Shown: one piece after another, positions 10,901-23,187 of the stretch
Position numbering within the stretch: position 1 is the stretch's first letter
How the letters are laid out: each line of letters starts with the position of its first letter
From: Fistulifera solaris
Taxonomy: Eukaryota; Bacillariophyta; Bacillariophyceae; Naviculales; Stauroneidaceae
Reading direction: 5' to 3'
NCBI GenBank assembly: GCA_030295235.1
Contig: AP026155.1
Span: forward strand, 643,672-707,671
DNA: 64,000 nucleotides
Program-made: the position numbers and the translations under genes
The notes under the pieces: generated by a model
What the model was told of the DNA's origin: nothing
Seen by the model: only the letters and a program-made list of their open reading frames with translations
The model's database searches: none

Positions 10901-13900
10901 CTACACGACATTTGACGACACTTGAGACTGTGCAAATTGCTGTGCGGCTGCTAAAACCACTGATAGATCATCGCATTCCTTGGCTTGACCTTGCGCATTT
11001 CCCGCTTTTCCGCCACCGCGTCCACCGCAGGGTGCCAATGCAGCTTGAATCCAGGCATCTGCACGGAATCCTTGTTCCACCAGTGCATCGGGGACGACAC
11101 AAAAGGCAAATACTTTGGAGCCTTCTTGACTCAATCCCAAGAATGCCTTGGTCGGTGCCAGAGATTGAACTGTATTCAAAACACGTTGAGAAGCTTTGGA
11201 ATCAGCACCAATGTCTATTTGCAATACCAGCGCCTTTTCGTCTTCAGCGACTTGACCAATTTGCTGTTCCAATTGTACCAACGCCTTATCTACTTTTTTG
11301 TTGTAAGAGTTTCTTTTGTGCTTCATTCGCTTCTTTCTGAATGCTTTCCAAACGCGCTCGTAATGATACTTTCAATGCCGCCGACATGATGGTACTATCC
11401 ACTTGTTTGCGCAAAGCACCCGCAACTTCGCCTTCGGGTTGCTTCTCCAACTGTAATACTTGTTCTTCCAACGCTTTCCCCTGTTGCAAAGCATCCACCG
11501 CGGCTTGTTGTGTGACGGCCGTGATACGACGAATGCCCTTGGCCACGGCTGTTTCTTCAATCAAACAAAACGATTGTGCTTCACCCGTCCGTTTCACATG
11601 GGTGCCTCCACAAAATTCAATGGAAGTGTCTTTCCCCACGGTGATGACTCGTACCGGATCAGGATATACCTCACCAAAAACGGCGCGGACGCCGTTCAAT
11701 GCCTGTGCTTCAGCCAGTGGGAGTACTTGACTCGATACGACAACATCTTCTGCCACCACTGCCTGACAAAACGATTCAATAGCTTGCAGTTGCTCGACAT
11801 TCAAAGCCTTGTTGTAGCTAAAGTCGAAGCGCAATTTCTCGTCATTACACAAACTACCCCGTTGATCCACGGAATCACCAAGGACTTGACGGAGGGCGGC
11901 GTTCAGCACGTGGGTCATGCTGTGATTGGGTGCAATGCGTTGGCGACGCTCATAATCGACACGACACGTGACCGATTGTCCGACGTGCAATTTTTGTGAC
12001 GATGCGTTCTCCTTCGTCCACTTGACTACACCTTCGTGCACAACAAATCCAGCATAAGATTGCACGTCATTTACATGAAAGTGACCGACAACCTGATTCG
12101 ATGCATCCATAATATCTAAAACTCCCTTGTCGGTTTCTTGTCCACCAGCCACCGCGTAAAACGATGATTTGTCTAAAATCAGGCCGATGGTTGCTCCGTC
12201 GGGTGCACTTCCATCACCCGTCACGAATCCGTCACTAGTATAAATGGCCTTGACGGTGGCGGGTAAGTCAACATCCCATTCGTATTTGAAACTGTCGTCC
12301 GAGGGCAGAATGTTGTTTTGCTGCAACCATGCCGTTTGTTCCGCTTGCAATTCACCCAAAACATCGCCTTGACTGTTGTTGTTGCGGGCTTGTTTTTGAG
12401 CCTGTCGGGAACGATCCTTCTGTTCCTGCATAGCTTGATCAAAGCCTTGTGTGTCAACTGTGAAACCAGCCTCCTGTGCCATGAGTTGCGTCAAATCCAA
12501 CGGGAAGCCGAGTGTATCATATAGGTAAAACGCTTGTTTGCCCGGAATAATTTTAGTCGTTTCGCTACTGGCGGGGGCTACAATTTCCTGCTCAAAATAT
12601 TGAATACCACGTTGCAACATGGAACCGAAAGCTTCTTCCTCCTCCTTTATGACTTGAATAATATGCTTTTCTTGCTGTTTTAGTTCTGGAAAGGCATCCC
12701 CAAACGTCTGCACGACAATCGGCACAAGTTCCGCCATGAACCCGGAAGGCAATTGCAGAATTTGCTGTCCATAGCGCGCCGCGCGACGAAGAATACGCCT
12801 TAGAACATATCCACGTCCTTCATTGTTGGGAATGACTCCATCGGCAATCGCGAAACTCAACGTACGAGCATGATCGGCAATCGCTCGGTACGCGGTATCG
12901 TGAAAATCGGCATCGTCGGCTCCCAGTTTACCCGCATACGGCCGTGCGGTAGGACTCTTGGTTTGCAACGCCTCAAACAAAGGTTGGAAGCAATCAATGT
13001 CGTAATTACTGGACTTGTGTTGCAAAATGGACGTCAATCGTTCCAATCCCATGCCCGTATCAATGTGTTTGGCGGGTAAAGTAGACAGCTCCGTCGGTCC
13101 TTCCCGATTGAATTGAATAAAGACAATATTCCATATTTCAATGACATTCGGATCATCTTGATTGACCAGAGCACTCGCATCCCTTCCATTGCCAATCCGA
13201 TCGTAATGAATTTCACTGCACGGACCACAGGGACCAACATCGCCCATTTCCCAAAAATTATCACGAGCACTGCACGCAATGACTTTATGTGCCGGCAAAT
13301 ACTGCAACCAATAATCACGAGCCTCGGTATCGGCCGGAATTTGTTCATTACCTTCAAAATAGGTTGCATACAAGTTGTCTGGATTCAAGGCATACACGCG
13401 GGTCAATAAATCCCACGCCATATCAATGGCTTCTTTTTTGAAGTAATTCCCAAATGACCAAGTTCCCAACATTTCAAAAAAGGTATGATGATACGTATCA
13501 CGTCCGACATCTTCCAAATCATTGTGTTTGCCACCGGCGCGAATGCATTTTTGGGAATTGACGGCGCGCTGTAGTTTCGATAATGGACTGGACGGATCGG
13601 CTTGTCCTAAGAAAATCGGTTTGAATTGATTCATTCCGGCATTTGTAAAGAGTAAAGTTGGATCATTGAGGGGAGCACATGCCGAACTGGGGACCATCGT
13701 ATGATTGTGTTGCTTTTGAAAGTAATTGACGAATGTCGAACGGACTTGATCCGTCGACCATTCGAGAGAAGAAGAAGAAGAAGAAGAAGTGCTGGAGAAA
13801 CGAGTCATAAGAGTAGGAACTGCTCTGCTGTTCTGGATCCCCCAAGAGGTTGGTCGAAAGGCAGAAGTTCGTCGAACGACAAGTGTCGTCCACAACAACA

Positions 13901-13925
13901 TGATGCTATTCGAAATACTTTTCAT
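10901..13925 (-). CDS. AARS: Alanyl-tRNA synthetase, organelle-targeted
   Basis: Charges tRNA-Ala with alanine. The ATG at 13925 starts a signal-like hydrophobic stretch followed by TSAFRP, the plastid cleavage motif of diatom presequences, so the enzyme probably serves the plastid and perhaps mitochondria. The class II core is complete (QKCIRAGGKHNDLEDVGRD, HHTFFEMLGTWSFGNYFKKE, MGDVGPCGPCSEIHYDR, DTGMGLERL). The editing domain has its zinc ligands HSMTH and CGGTH. The first frame stops at about 11286. Removing one base of the T6 run at 11294-11299 continues it as KVDKALVQLEQQIGQ into the C-terminal DHHA1 domain (GGRGGGKAGNAQGQ), ending at 10901. Total is about 1000 residues, slightly long for the family because of the presequence. 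Confidence 0.95.
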
Positions 13926-14680
13926 TCTCCAAGAGAAGCAGTAAAAAAGGATTTGATTTGCGCAGAAAGCGATCGATTCGAATCGAATAACCTACAACCT
14001 GCAACCTACAACTAATCCTTGTCGATGATTGAGGATGTTATGACTAGTTGACGAATTACAAGTACCTTTTTCAATCTAGAACAACATCATCAAGAAGGAA
14101 TGCGTTGTTTTATTATACTGACTTACTCCGTATTGTTTTGTCTTTCCTTTTTCGTGTGTGTGGTGGAAGTGTTGGCGAACTGACGCACTCGCCTGTCCGT
14201 GTCGCGGCGGGCGGCGTCGCGAACAGAACAATTCATGACTGCAATTCAATCACAGAGAAAAACAGCGAAACGAAAGAATCAATAATAATGCAGACATGAT
14301 CGATACCAGGTATAGCCGCCCAAATAGCGTGTTGCTGACAACCATATGAATATCATGTCATTTTCACGTCAGCTTATATATATATATATATATTCCATTA
14401 TGTTCCACAAACACTATCGGGGCGACTGGATTCCTGGCTTATTATGGTAAAATGGACTGGATTCCTGGGTAAATGGTCAAGTGCAAGAGCATCACAGGAA
14501 TCAATAAACTATCGTCGTGTCAAACCATGCGCTTAGCGATCATAGTATTATGTAGCTATACGTCATTTTTCATTATCTGATCCTCAATCTACATTCCATG
14601 GTCTCGTCATAGTTTCTCTATCCGTTATTCTTTCTCTCTACCGAATAATCGAGCGATTTCGCTAATTTCACCTTGACAAA
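13926..14680. other. Intergenic region with TA microsatellite and short direct repeat
   Basis: Upstream of the alanyl-tRNA synthetase start and downstream of the next minus-strand gene. It contains a (TA)n run at about 14374-14393. A direct repeat GACTGGATTCCTGG occurs at 14424-14437 and 14455-14468. I see no convincing coding sequence. Confidence 0.6.
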
Positions 14681-15073
14681 CTAGAACCACCAGTACAACA
14701 AGAGCAGTAGTACCACACTGGTCACGACTTTTGGATGTTCTTTGACTTGTTGCATCCATGGCCGATCGCGAGATAAGAGCCGCATCCGATCGTCGTCGTC
14801 GTCGCCCATGTGAATCAAGGATTGTACTTGTTCACGTAGCAAACGTCCAGCGTTATTGTTGTCAAGTAATACAATGTGTCCACTGGATTCTACATCTGTG
14901 TTCGATGACAGCGTTGTCTTGGAGTGTTGATAGCTGCTGTTGTGATAAACATCGCCCGATGCCGTCGTATTCTTCCGTGCTTGTTGTTGCTGTTGCTGAA
15001 AGACTTCTTCGAACCGTTTTCGTTTTTCGTCTCGAGCGGCTTTCTTCGCTTCGACGGGTGATGCAGGTATCAT
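14681..15073 (-). CDS. Small putative tail-anchored protein
   Basis: 130 residues from ATG 15073 to the stop at 14681; unbroken. The N-terminus is charged with a Gln run (FEEVFQQQQQQARK). The middle has a polar linker and a short helix (RLLREQVQSLIHMG). The last 17 residues are hydrophobic (VVTSVVLLLLLYWWF) and end the protein, which is the pattern of a C-terminally anchored membrane protein such as a SNARE-like or Get3-dependent client. I do not recognise a family. The coding call rests on the sensible domain order and lack of interruption. Confidence 0.5.
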   Translation of the reverse strand: MIPASPVEAKKAARDEKRKRFEEVFQQQQQQARKNTTASGDVYHNSSYQHSKTTLSSNTDVESSGHIVLLDNNNAGRLLREQVQSLIHMGDDDDDRMRLLSRDRPWMQQVKEHPKVVTSVVLLLLLYWWF

Positions 15074-16378
15074 GAGAATTCAAAGAAGTTGAATAAAGTT
15101 GGATGGATCAAGGCATGGGCCCGGAGTGCTGAAATTCCAGTGTGTTGTCCCTTCGTCAATGATTTCCTCTCTCTCTCTCTCTCTTTTCGTTCCTCAATCG
15201 TACAAAGCCGTTATACTATTCGTCGTCTTTTATTCAAGCAAATAAAAACAAAAGAAAAAGACAGAAAGCATTGATTCTGGACATGAGAAGAGCGATCCGA
15301 TCAACGACTTGTTGCGACTTGCACGCAATAAAAAAAAAATAATGTTGTGGGCTGGCTGATGTTGGGTTGGGAGGATGATGATGATGATTCTCGAGGAGGG
15401 ACGAGTATGGGTGGTGTTTTCATTCACACACTCAGAAAATCTGGATGAGTGGCTGGCATTTTTACAGCCTCAGAAAATCTGGAGGAGTGATGGTGCGCGA
15501 TGGGTTCAATTGATGTTCGTGGCGTACGCGCATGAGTGAAAATAAAAAATGCAGTCCTGGTTCGACTTTAAAGTAAAAACGGATGACTTTTCGCAAGGCT
15601 CTTCGCCGTGAAATATAATGACGTGCAATGCAAACGCTTCTAAAGACTACTATGTATTTCGTTTGCAGCAACGACAAATGGAGCGCCAGATGGTTTACTG
15701 AACGAGCGAATTTCTAGGCAGCCTTATTGTCGCTCAAAACGAATGTAAGTTCATGACTGAAGAGCAGTCGTGGATAAGTTGATGTCACACTTTCGCTTAT
15801 AGTACCAGGTAGACACAGTTGTGTGTATTTTGAAGCAGACGGATATTCTGAAGTGCTGTGTCGAAAGATCTCTACGGAAGCGTGTCTCGTGTTTTCACTC
15901 TCACGCAGAAAATCTGGGGTGCGGTGGAAAGGAGGAAATATTTCCAAGGAACAAATAATGCGTGTGCGAGGACGCTGACAAATAAGAACAGGTGCACTCC
16001 TTTCGTATATCTTCGATTAACCAACAACAATGCTGTTTTACGAATAGCATTGGTGCAAAGAGAGGTTTCGGAGCGAGCCTTTTTGATTTTATTAGACAGG
16101 AATGACAGCCGTGAAAGAAATTGCGAACATGTTTTTCAGTTAACTTTTCTGTTGCCGAACGAAGACTTGCGTGAATACTCTTCTTCTTGATACAAAGATA
16201 CAGATTTCAATTCATGGTTTCGATCGTGATTCTCGTTGGATACAAGAGCGATCGTGCTCCTTCGCTCAGTGATGAGCGATGCCGTGGAAGAGAAACAGCG
16301 ACTAAAGTACATTTGCATTTCTGTCATAAAAAATCCCGACTTCTATGATATCTCAACAATCGTTTCGAGACAGTCAAC
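15074..16378. other. Intergenic region, 1.3 kb
   Basis: Contains a CT microsatellite near 15168-15186. CTCAGAAAATCTGGA...GAGTG is repeated at 15431-15451 and 15469-15489, and a related CGCAGAAAATCTGG lies near 15905. One copy of a recurring palindrome (15752-15773) is listed separately. The plus-strand stretch 15858-16190 is open but unrecognisable and I do not call it a gene. Confidence 0.55.
15752..15773. repeat. Recurrent 22-bp imperfect palindrome, copy 1
   Basis: Arms CATGACTGAA and GCAGTCGTGG separated by GA. Related copies stand at 26827-26848, 37521-37542 and 56560-56581. All four are intergenic. Confidence 0.75.
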
Positions 16379-16665
16379 ATGAGCAAAACCAAGCGAAGCG
16401 AAACGGATAGACCTCACGTCGTTGTCTATCATCACCATCATTTCTATCATGCAAGTGAGGAAGACGCCGTGCCTTTTCCTATGGGGCCCATGTTGAAAAA
16501 GAACAAGTCAACGATGATGCCTCCAGCTCCTGGACCGTCAACGCCTCCCGCACCCGAGCCGACGAATAAGACTTCTCATCATTCCACAAAAAGGAATGGC
16601 TAGCGCAACGCAAACAGGAATTGTACGAGTCGTACAAGTCGGGTCAGATGTTTGGGAAGAAGTAG
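16379..16665 (+). CDS. Small basic His/Pro-rich protein, unknown
   Basis: The ATG at 16379 opens a short protein with a His cluster (VVVYHHHHFYH) and a Pro-rich stretch (MMPPAPGPSTPPAPEP). The frame stops early, but adding one A to the A5 run at 16588-16592 continues it as KKEWLAQRKQELYESYKSGQ to MFGKK and a TAG at 16663-16665. This charged helical tail is better protein than the uncorrected end, so I include it. Corrected length is about 95 residues. No family was recognised. It sits between a 1.3-kb spacer and the 3' end of the cyclopropane synthase gene. Confidence 0.5.
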
Positions 16666-16808
16666 TAAAGCGACGATGAATGATTAAGGAGCACACAGCA
16701 GGCTCATCGGAGAAGCGTTATCTTTGATGAAAGAATGCAACTTATAGTGATGGAATAACATCTTATTTCTCGATTGATTTTTATAATGGTAGTCCTTTGG
16801 TATGTTGA

Positions 16809-19800
16809 TCATTGATCTTGCAACCAATTGCGTGTTTCCTCGGCGGTCAATGGGACCACTTGCGTCACGGATCGTGTCTCGCACAAAGGAAGAAGCGAGG
16901 TACAGCCTGGTCTCGAAAAGACCAAAATCAAACAATTTTCAGTTTGCGAGAAGAATCCAGCTTCACAATAGGTCAAATAATAGTTCCAGCATCGTAAAAA
17001 GACATCATCAAAACCCAGTTTTCTCACCACATCTTCCGATGCATTGAATCGACGTCTCCACTCTGCCAAGGTTTGTGCATAGTGAAGACCAATGTTGTCA
17101 ATGTGCTCGAGCGTGAGACACGATTGTCGGTACGCAGCATCCACCAGAGCATGTAACGAAGGACAGCACGATCCGGGAAATATAATGGTGTTGATGAAAT
17201 CAGTCGATCGCAAGTACGTTTCGTAACGTTGTTCCGGTGTAGTGATGGCTTCCATGACGAGAATTCCATCCTTCGCCAGAACTTGCTCGACGGCCCAAAA
17301 GAATTCGCCCAGGTGTTCGTGTCCGACGGCTTCGATCATTTCACAGCTGAGAACACGGTCGTACCTGCCGCGGTTCGCCGGGCGGCGGCAGAATGTACGA
17401 TAATCCACCACTTCAAACGTAATCAAATGCTCCAATCCAGCTTCTTTGACGCGTTGTTCAGCCAGCGCCTTTTGTTCCACCGACAAAGTGATGCCGGTAA
17501 CATGGCAACCATACTTTTGGGCGGCATGCAAGGAAAGGCCACCCCAGCCAAAGCCAATATCCAACATGGTTTGACCAGGTTGAATTTGGGCGCGCTCTAA
17601 GAGAGTATCCAACTTGCGCCACTGTGCTTGCTCCAATGTTCCACGGAATCGCAACGATGAGTCGGTCGGATTCGGGATAGCATCGTAAATGGCGGACGAG
17701 TACATGAGGGTTTCGCGGTCCAAAAAGGTACGGAACAAGTCGTTGGAAATATCGTAATGCGCGTGAATGTTTTTCAAAGAACCGCCTCGTTCCGAATTGT
17801 CCATGGTCAATTTGTATCGCATGTAATTGAAAAACGATCCGATTTTAGCCATTGCAATCCCGAGGCGTTGGACATGGCGTTACTGTAACTATGACCACGA
17901 CCCGATCGCCGGGGTTCATGCAGGCGATCTCGATTCCCGATAAACAGCAAAAACAAGCGGGTCAATCCGATAGGATCTCCTAAAACGACAGTCGTTTCAT
18001 CTCGTGTGTTTACTGGCTTGAGAACGGGGTGATATGGCTCGGTTTTTCCGTCCAACGGCTCCACGACAAAATGTCCTGCCATGTAGGAACGAGCCAGCCC
18101 CAAATCATACTCAAACGCAGTCTTGACGAAGAACCATTCATCAAACACTCGAACTGTAACTGGGTGCGGATCCGAACGCCCACAAGGTGTGCCGTCTCCA
18201 AAGGAAACAATCGATCCATCATTCATTTTGAGTCGAAGAGTACCCTTCTGAACCGCCTGTCTCAAAAAGTAGAAAATGAATTTTTGCAGATCGCCACGGG
18301 CCAATCGTAGCTCAATCGTTGATACAATATTTTCAGTAAAGACCCTCTCGACGCCGAGAGCGACAAGTCTGGGGGCTTCAATACACTCTTTTCCGCATTT
18401 TCAGCCCACGGCAAGTGAGTTCCGGAAAGCTTAGTGGCTACTTCAAATCCAGCGCGACATCCATCTTCGTGAAATCCATAACCTTGCCACGCACCGCAAA
18501 ACCACAAACCGTCTTGACCCTGAAACCTTTGAGTAATGGAATCACGAGCCCGAAGAGTCGTCTGGGTGAACTGCGGATGCGCCATAGTGACACGATGATG
18601 GGTTAGGTGCGACTCCGGTGGTTGGTGTGGATTCAACGACACGAAAATGTCCGTGGCCGTATCCAAAGTTTGCAACCTATTCAACCAATACGTCACATAG
18701 ACAGCTTTCATGCGCGCCAACGACTCTGATTCGCCGTTGGATCCGTCGTGCGTCAATTTATTTCCGAATCCTGATGCGCTGCCTTCCATGACGACGTCTC
18801 CTTTTTGTGCGTGAACGCATTGTGTCAGATCGGGCAATTCACTAGATTTCCCCAAACAGTTCCATGAAGCCCAAGCTTTGATCGGCATGAGCTTTGGATC
18901 CGAATGGATATAAATCGCATTATCCTCATAACGAATTTGCGACAAACATTCTTGCAATGAAGGGAATGATGGAAGCATTTCAGCCGCGTTGGGTGGATGA
19001 CAAGCAAAAATAACCTGATCAAACACACCCAAAGATTCTCCGTTAGAGCCCAACAACTCGTAGCCAGCCGTCGCAGCTTTTTGAACGGTTCCAACCGGGT
19101 TAGACACATGTACGTGCTCCAAAGACTTCTGCACAGCTTGCACATACTGTTGCGATCGACCAGCAACCGTCTTCCACTGCGGTCGCTGAAAAAGTTGCAA
19201 CATTTTGTGATTGCAGAGAAATGCAATCAGTTGCGCAGCAGGAAAATCGAGTACATCATCCATACTCGCACTCCATAGAGCCGCCATCATTGGCAGCAGA
19301 TAGCATTTACAGAAGGCACTGCTGTACCGGTGATCGCGAAGATACTGCCCCGTCGTGACGTGTTTGCGCGGATCGTCCGGCGCCATGCGCAACAACGCCG
19401 GAGCCTCTTCATGAAAGCGCAGCATATCACGAATCATAGAATAATACTGTAATACATGGCGTTTGTCGCGAATGCAACCGTACGAATTCCATTCAATGTC
19501 ACCTTGATCCAAACTGACGCTCAAACTCATATCGGAATCATCTTCGGGGACTTGCAATGCCTTGAACCATTCGACCATATTGGGATAATTGGAATGATTG
19601 AATACCATGAAACCGATATCGACATCAATCGTCCTTCCCTCTTTCGTCAAAACAGGAACGGTCCACGCGTGTCCTCCGAGTCGATCTTGAGCTTCCCACA
19701 AGTGCACTTCGTAGTCCGGTTGTTGCTGAAGATGCCATGCCGCTGCCAAGCCGGAAACACCTCCACCGATGACAGCAATACGCTGTTTCGCCAAAGAAAT

Positions 19801-19818
19801 CCTTTGAGAATCTTGCAT
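16809..19818 (-). CDS. Two-domain cyclopropane fatty acid synthase (FAD oxidase + CFA synthase)
   Basis: Plant-type CPA-FAS proteins fuse an N-terminal FAD amine-oxidase-like domain to a SAM-dependent synthase that adds methylene across cis double bonds of phospholipid acyl chains. The ATG at 19818 is followed by the dinucleotide-binding motif (IAVIGGGVSGLAAAWHL) and, near the domain end, LWFCGAWQGYGFHEDGC. After a one-base break in the T-runs at 18389-18401 the reading continues IVSTIELRLARGDLQKFIFY. A second break at TTTT 17843-17846 leads into the synthase core: HYDISNDLFRTFLD, motif I LDIGFGWGGLSLHAA, and MEAITTPEQRYETY. The stop is at 16809. Both breaks need one added base. Corrected length is about 1000 residues, somewhat longer than plant enzymes of about 860. 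Confidence 0.9.
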
Positions 19819-20370
19819 GCTACCAGTTTCAAATTACGCGCGATCCAGTGAAATGAAAAGAATGCAAAGAGACAAAAATCCCCGCAAAAACGGCCGATGA
19901 TCGCTTTTGTTCTTGGCTTTCGTGTGAGTCACTCCGTCACCGATGACGTAGGTTGACGCAATCCATGAACGCGTACAACAGGCAGACGGCCTTCGGAAAC
20001 AAACCAAGTGCGCACTTTCTCGTTTGTACTCTATAACCCATACATTAAGGGGGTACGTCATTCGAAACCACTTTGCGTCGCGTTTGTGCGGTCTCGAATG
20101 ATTTTTTGGATCCTTGTCTGGAGGATGGACACCATGATCGCAGGGAAGCTAGGAAGATGACTCGTTTGTTTAGCCAAACTACAAAGCTAATCCAACACTC
20201 GGCATGTTTTGAAGCTATTAGATATGTAATATTTAGAGCTTATCTTTTTTAAACAGTAAACAAAGACATTATCGTGCAAGCCGGTTATATGCTAAAAGGC
20301 GGAGTTGGACCCCTCACTCTCTCCACAAACAGTGATTTTAGTGTGAAATTCGTTGTTTTCTTAATAGCGA
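19819..20370. other. Intergenic region
   Basis: Promoter of the cyclopropane synthase gene and 3' flank of the following minus-strand gene. No repeat or coding signal of note. Confidence 0.5.
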
Positions 20371-21273
20371 TTACCAACGCAGTTCACCAATGTTTCCTCC
20401 TGGTAGGCCTTCCGAGATTGTGACCTCAGGACCGTTCTCAACCAAGTAAGGCTCCACACATGCCGACAGAGGGAACTCCATTGGGGCAGTGTTGAGGACT
20501 CGCACAACGTTTCCGCTTCCGGGCGATTCAATGATGCAGTAGAAAGGACGTTCAAGACCGTCTTCTGTGTAAAGTTCCATAACCTGCTTGATGTTGTTGG
20601 GACCTTGCAACAACTCAATTCGTGCGTTCAACGGACGGCCGTCTGTCTTGAGGAGAACTTGAACACTCTGCACTTGAGGAGCAAAGGGTATGTGTGCAGA
20701 GCACCACCCTGAATAGTTCTTGGGGTCATTTTCGATGTGCCCTTGGCAACGGGTCCCTTGGGGCCAGCAGCCTCAACACAAGCAGAGAAGGGGAATTCGA
20801 GGTTACCCGTGTTGTAGACGGCAACGGCGTTGGGGCCTCGGGGAGTCTCGATGACGGCGCAGAAGGGGCGAACACTTCCGTCCTCAATGTAAACACCGAG
20901 TTTCTGGGGAGTGTTATCAGGACCCTGCCACAGCTCAATGTTGGCGTGAAGAGGACGTCCTTCAGTCTTCATCAAGACCTGAACACGCTCGACCTGGGGG
21001 TTGGGGAAGGACCACGTTCGGAGAGTGCTACCCTGGACGAGAACAGGAGAAGAAGTCTCCCAGATGTCTTTAGCACGTTGAGCCTCAGCAGGGGAAACAG
21101 CTCCAGCGGGGCCGCCAGGGCCAACAGCGCGAACAGCAGGAGGAGCACCAGGATCGTTGCCTCCAGAGTATCCAAATAACGGAGACACGGTCGTCTTAGG
21201 AGCCTGCGCGTAGAAAGCAGAGCTCGAGGGGGAGGATGGCGCAGAGCGCAAGGATACTACCGTAAAACTTCAT
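20371..21273 (-). CDS. Plastid-targeted protein with two tandem ~90-residue repeats (paralogue A)
   Basis: The ATG at 21273 gives a signal peptide ([15 protein letters not shown]). Removing one base of the G5 run at 21228-21232 leads to [10 protein letters not shown], a plastid cleavage motif. A Gly/Pro/Ala linker precedes repeat 1 ([53 protein letters not shown]). The linker [13 protein letters not shown] crosses a second break at AAA 20683-20685 (one base missing). Repeat 2 follows ([45 protein letters not shown]). No family name is known to me and the fold looks all-beta. An intact paralogue lies head-to-head at 23188-24066. The function is unknown. Confidence 0.8.
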
Positions 21274-21556
21274 TGTTATTCTAGGTGATAGACTCTTCTT
21301 GTTGTCTTAAATGGCTTCGCGACGTTGCGAGTTTCCTTGTTGTGTCTCGAATGCAAAAGTGCAAATGGAGGGAAGATCAGCCAGCCTCGCCTATCGCGAT
21401 AATTTGTATCGCTACAAAGAAGTGCGTACGCACCGTGGCATGTCAAGTTCGCTCAAACGGGGAAACGATTGCCGTTCAAACAGTACAAAAAGCGAGGTCC
21501 AGGGCTGTTGGCGAACGAGGAAAGTCAATGGCTGAAAAGATAGATGGGGCGTGACC

Positions 21557-22084
21557 GACGTCATTCAGGCTGACGTCGACGTTGCAGAATCTGCAAGTCC
21601 AGCACTTATTCTGTACTGCTCGCTACTGAAGGACTCTAAGTAGGATCGCATCCTACTTAAGGGTGACTTATGCGTCCGAAACGGTTATTGAACTGTACCG
21701 ATTCCTTTCCTGAGCCCAGCGCTCGCCAATTCTTTCTATTTCTGAAGCCGCAAAAATCTGCAACGTCGACGTCAGAATGGATGGGTTCGAAACAACCTTT
21801 TGTACTGTGTTTTACAGTGCTGTAACACGGATTCAGTCCTGCTATGTGATTGGACGCCAAAATTCAAAATTAGAAACTATTGACAATCAAATGATGTCAG
21901 CTGAAACAACCAATCAGATATCTCCATTGTTCAGAAATAATAATAGTTTTCTCAAAATATAGAAATCGAAGTAGTATCCCGCCCCTCTCTAAAAACGCAA
22001 TCGTATCCGACGTGAAGTAGTATTCGAATACTTAAGCAGTTTCTTTCTAAGTATTCTTTCTCATGGTAGAGGACGCTGACGTCA
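21557..22084. promoter_or_regulatory. Cluster of CRE-like TGACGT/ACGTCA sites between divergent paralogues
   Basis: GACGTCA at 21557-21563, TGACGTCG at 21571-21578, GACGTCAG at 21768-21775 and the full palindrome TGACGTCA at 22077-22084. TGACGT-type elements are known in Phaeodactylum as CO2/cAMP-responsive sites bound by bZIP factors. They lie in the 1.9-kb spacer between the two head-to-head plastid repeat-protein genes, 0.3-0.8 kb upstream of paralogue A and 1.1-1.6 kb upstream of B. Function is inferred only. Confidence 0.45.
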
Positions 22085-22454
22085 TTGTTGTGGCCCGCAG
22101 ATGACAATTGCGCTCACGTTTTCGTCGAAGCCAAGCGATCGCCCGTCACGGTATAGACCGTGGTCAAGACATGCATTACAAACGTCCAATAGCCCTGTCG
22201 GGACGCAGCTTCTTAAGTGACGAAAAATGGCGAACGCAAGTATTTTTGGTAGTACCAGGTATCGCCGTAAAATCGCCTTCCACTTTTCAATATTCATCCT
22301 TCAAGTTGCTGTGTAACCGAGAGTAAAGACGATTTGTATCTGTTTTCTATTCGTTCTCCTTCTCCAAAGCGCTCCTCGATGATGATCATCTTTCGCTCTC
22401 AGAAGAGGAGAAGAATACTAACTATCAAGAACAAGTTGCGCGTCATGAAGAATG

Positions 22455-22620
<166 letters not shown>

Positions 22621-23187
22621 GGTTGATTTCATCAAACGGGTAGCAATCGGCAACCAGCCAGGAACTTCAGTTATGTGAATGTATGGGACCCACAACAATA
22701 GACTTTATATGCACTAATATTCCATATGAAAGCAAAAGCAGTTACAAAAGAGCCGATCCGTCATTGACAATATTCATCTTTGTCTTTCCGGTCACAATGC
22801 CTTCGTTCAGAATATTGATTGTCGGCTCAGAACCTCGGCACTACCTTTCTCCACCTCTTCATTCCGTGCTTTGAAGAGAGCAATCTTTCGTCTTGTTTGC
22901 ATGATACGCTATTTCTTCGTTATCAATGGGTGTCGATAGTAAGTTAAAGCCGTCATGCCATGTTGTCATGTTGTTGTTACAAAGTATCATTGCTTCTTTA
23001 CAAATGCTTTCGATGTCGCAGCAGCACGCGTCATCACAACGACTCAACTCGTGTCTGAAAATAGGACACAAGACACAAGATATTGACCTAAGCCATCAAC
23101 GAAAAGGAAGATCCGCAACCGACGATAAACATCATCGCATCGGCCGACCATGGGATTTTGACATAGAACGAAATACCAGCTCATATA

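Noticed and set aside
20694-21179. 161-codon plus-strand open frame
   Set aside because: Antisense shadow of paralogue A, whose coding strand has targeting signal and repeats.
21710-21800. tRNA-like GGTTCGAA motif
   Set aside because: No A box, no acceptor stem and no cloverleaf could be drawn. The same holds for a similar motif in the intron near 56070.
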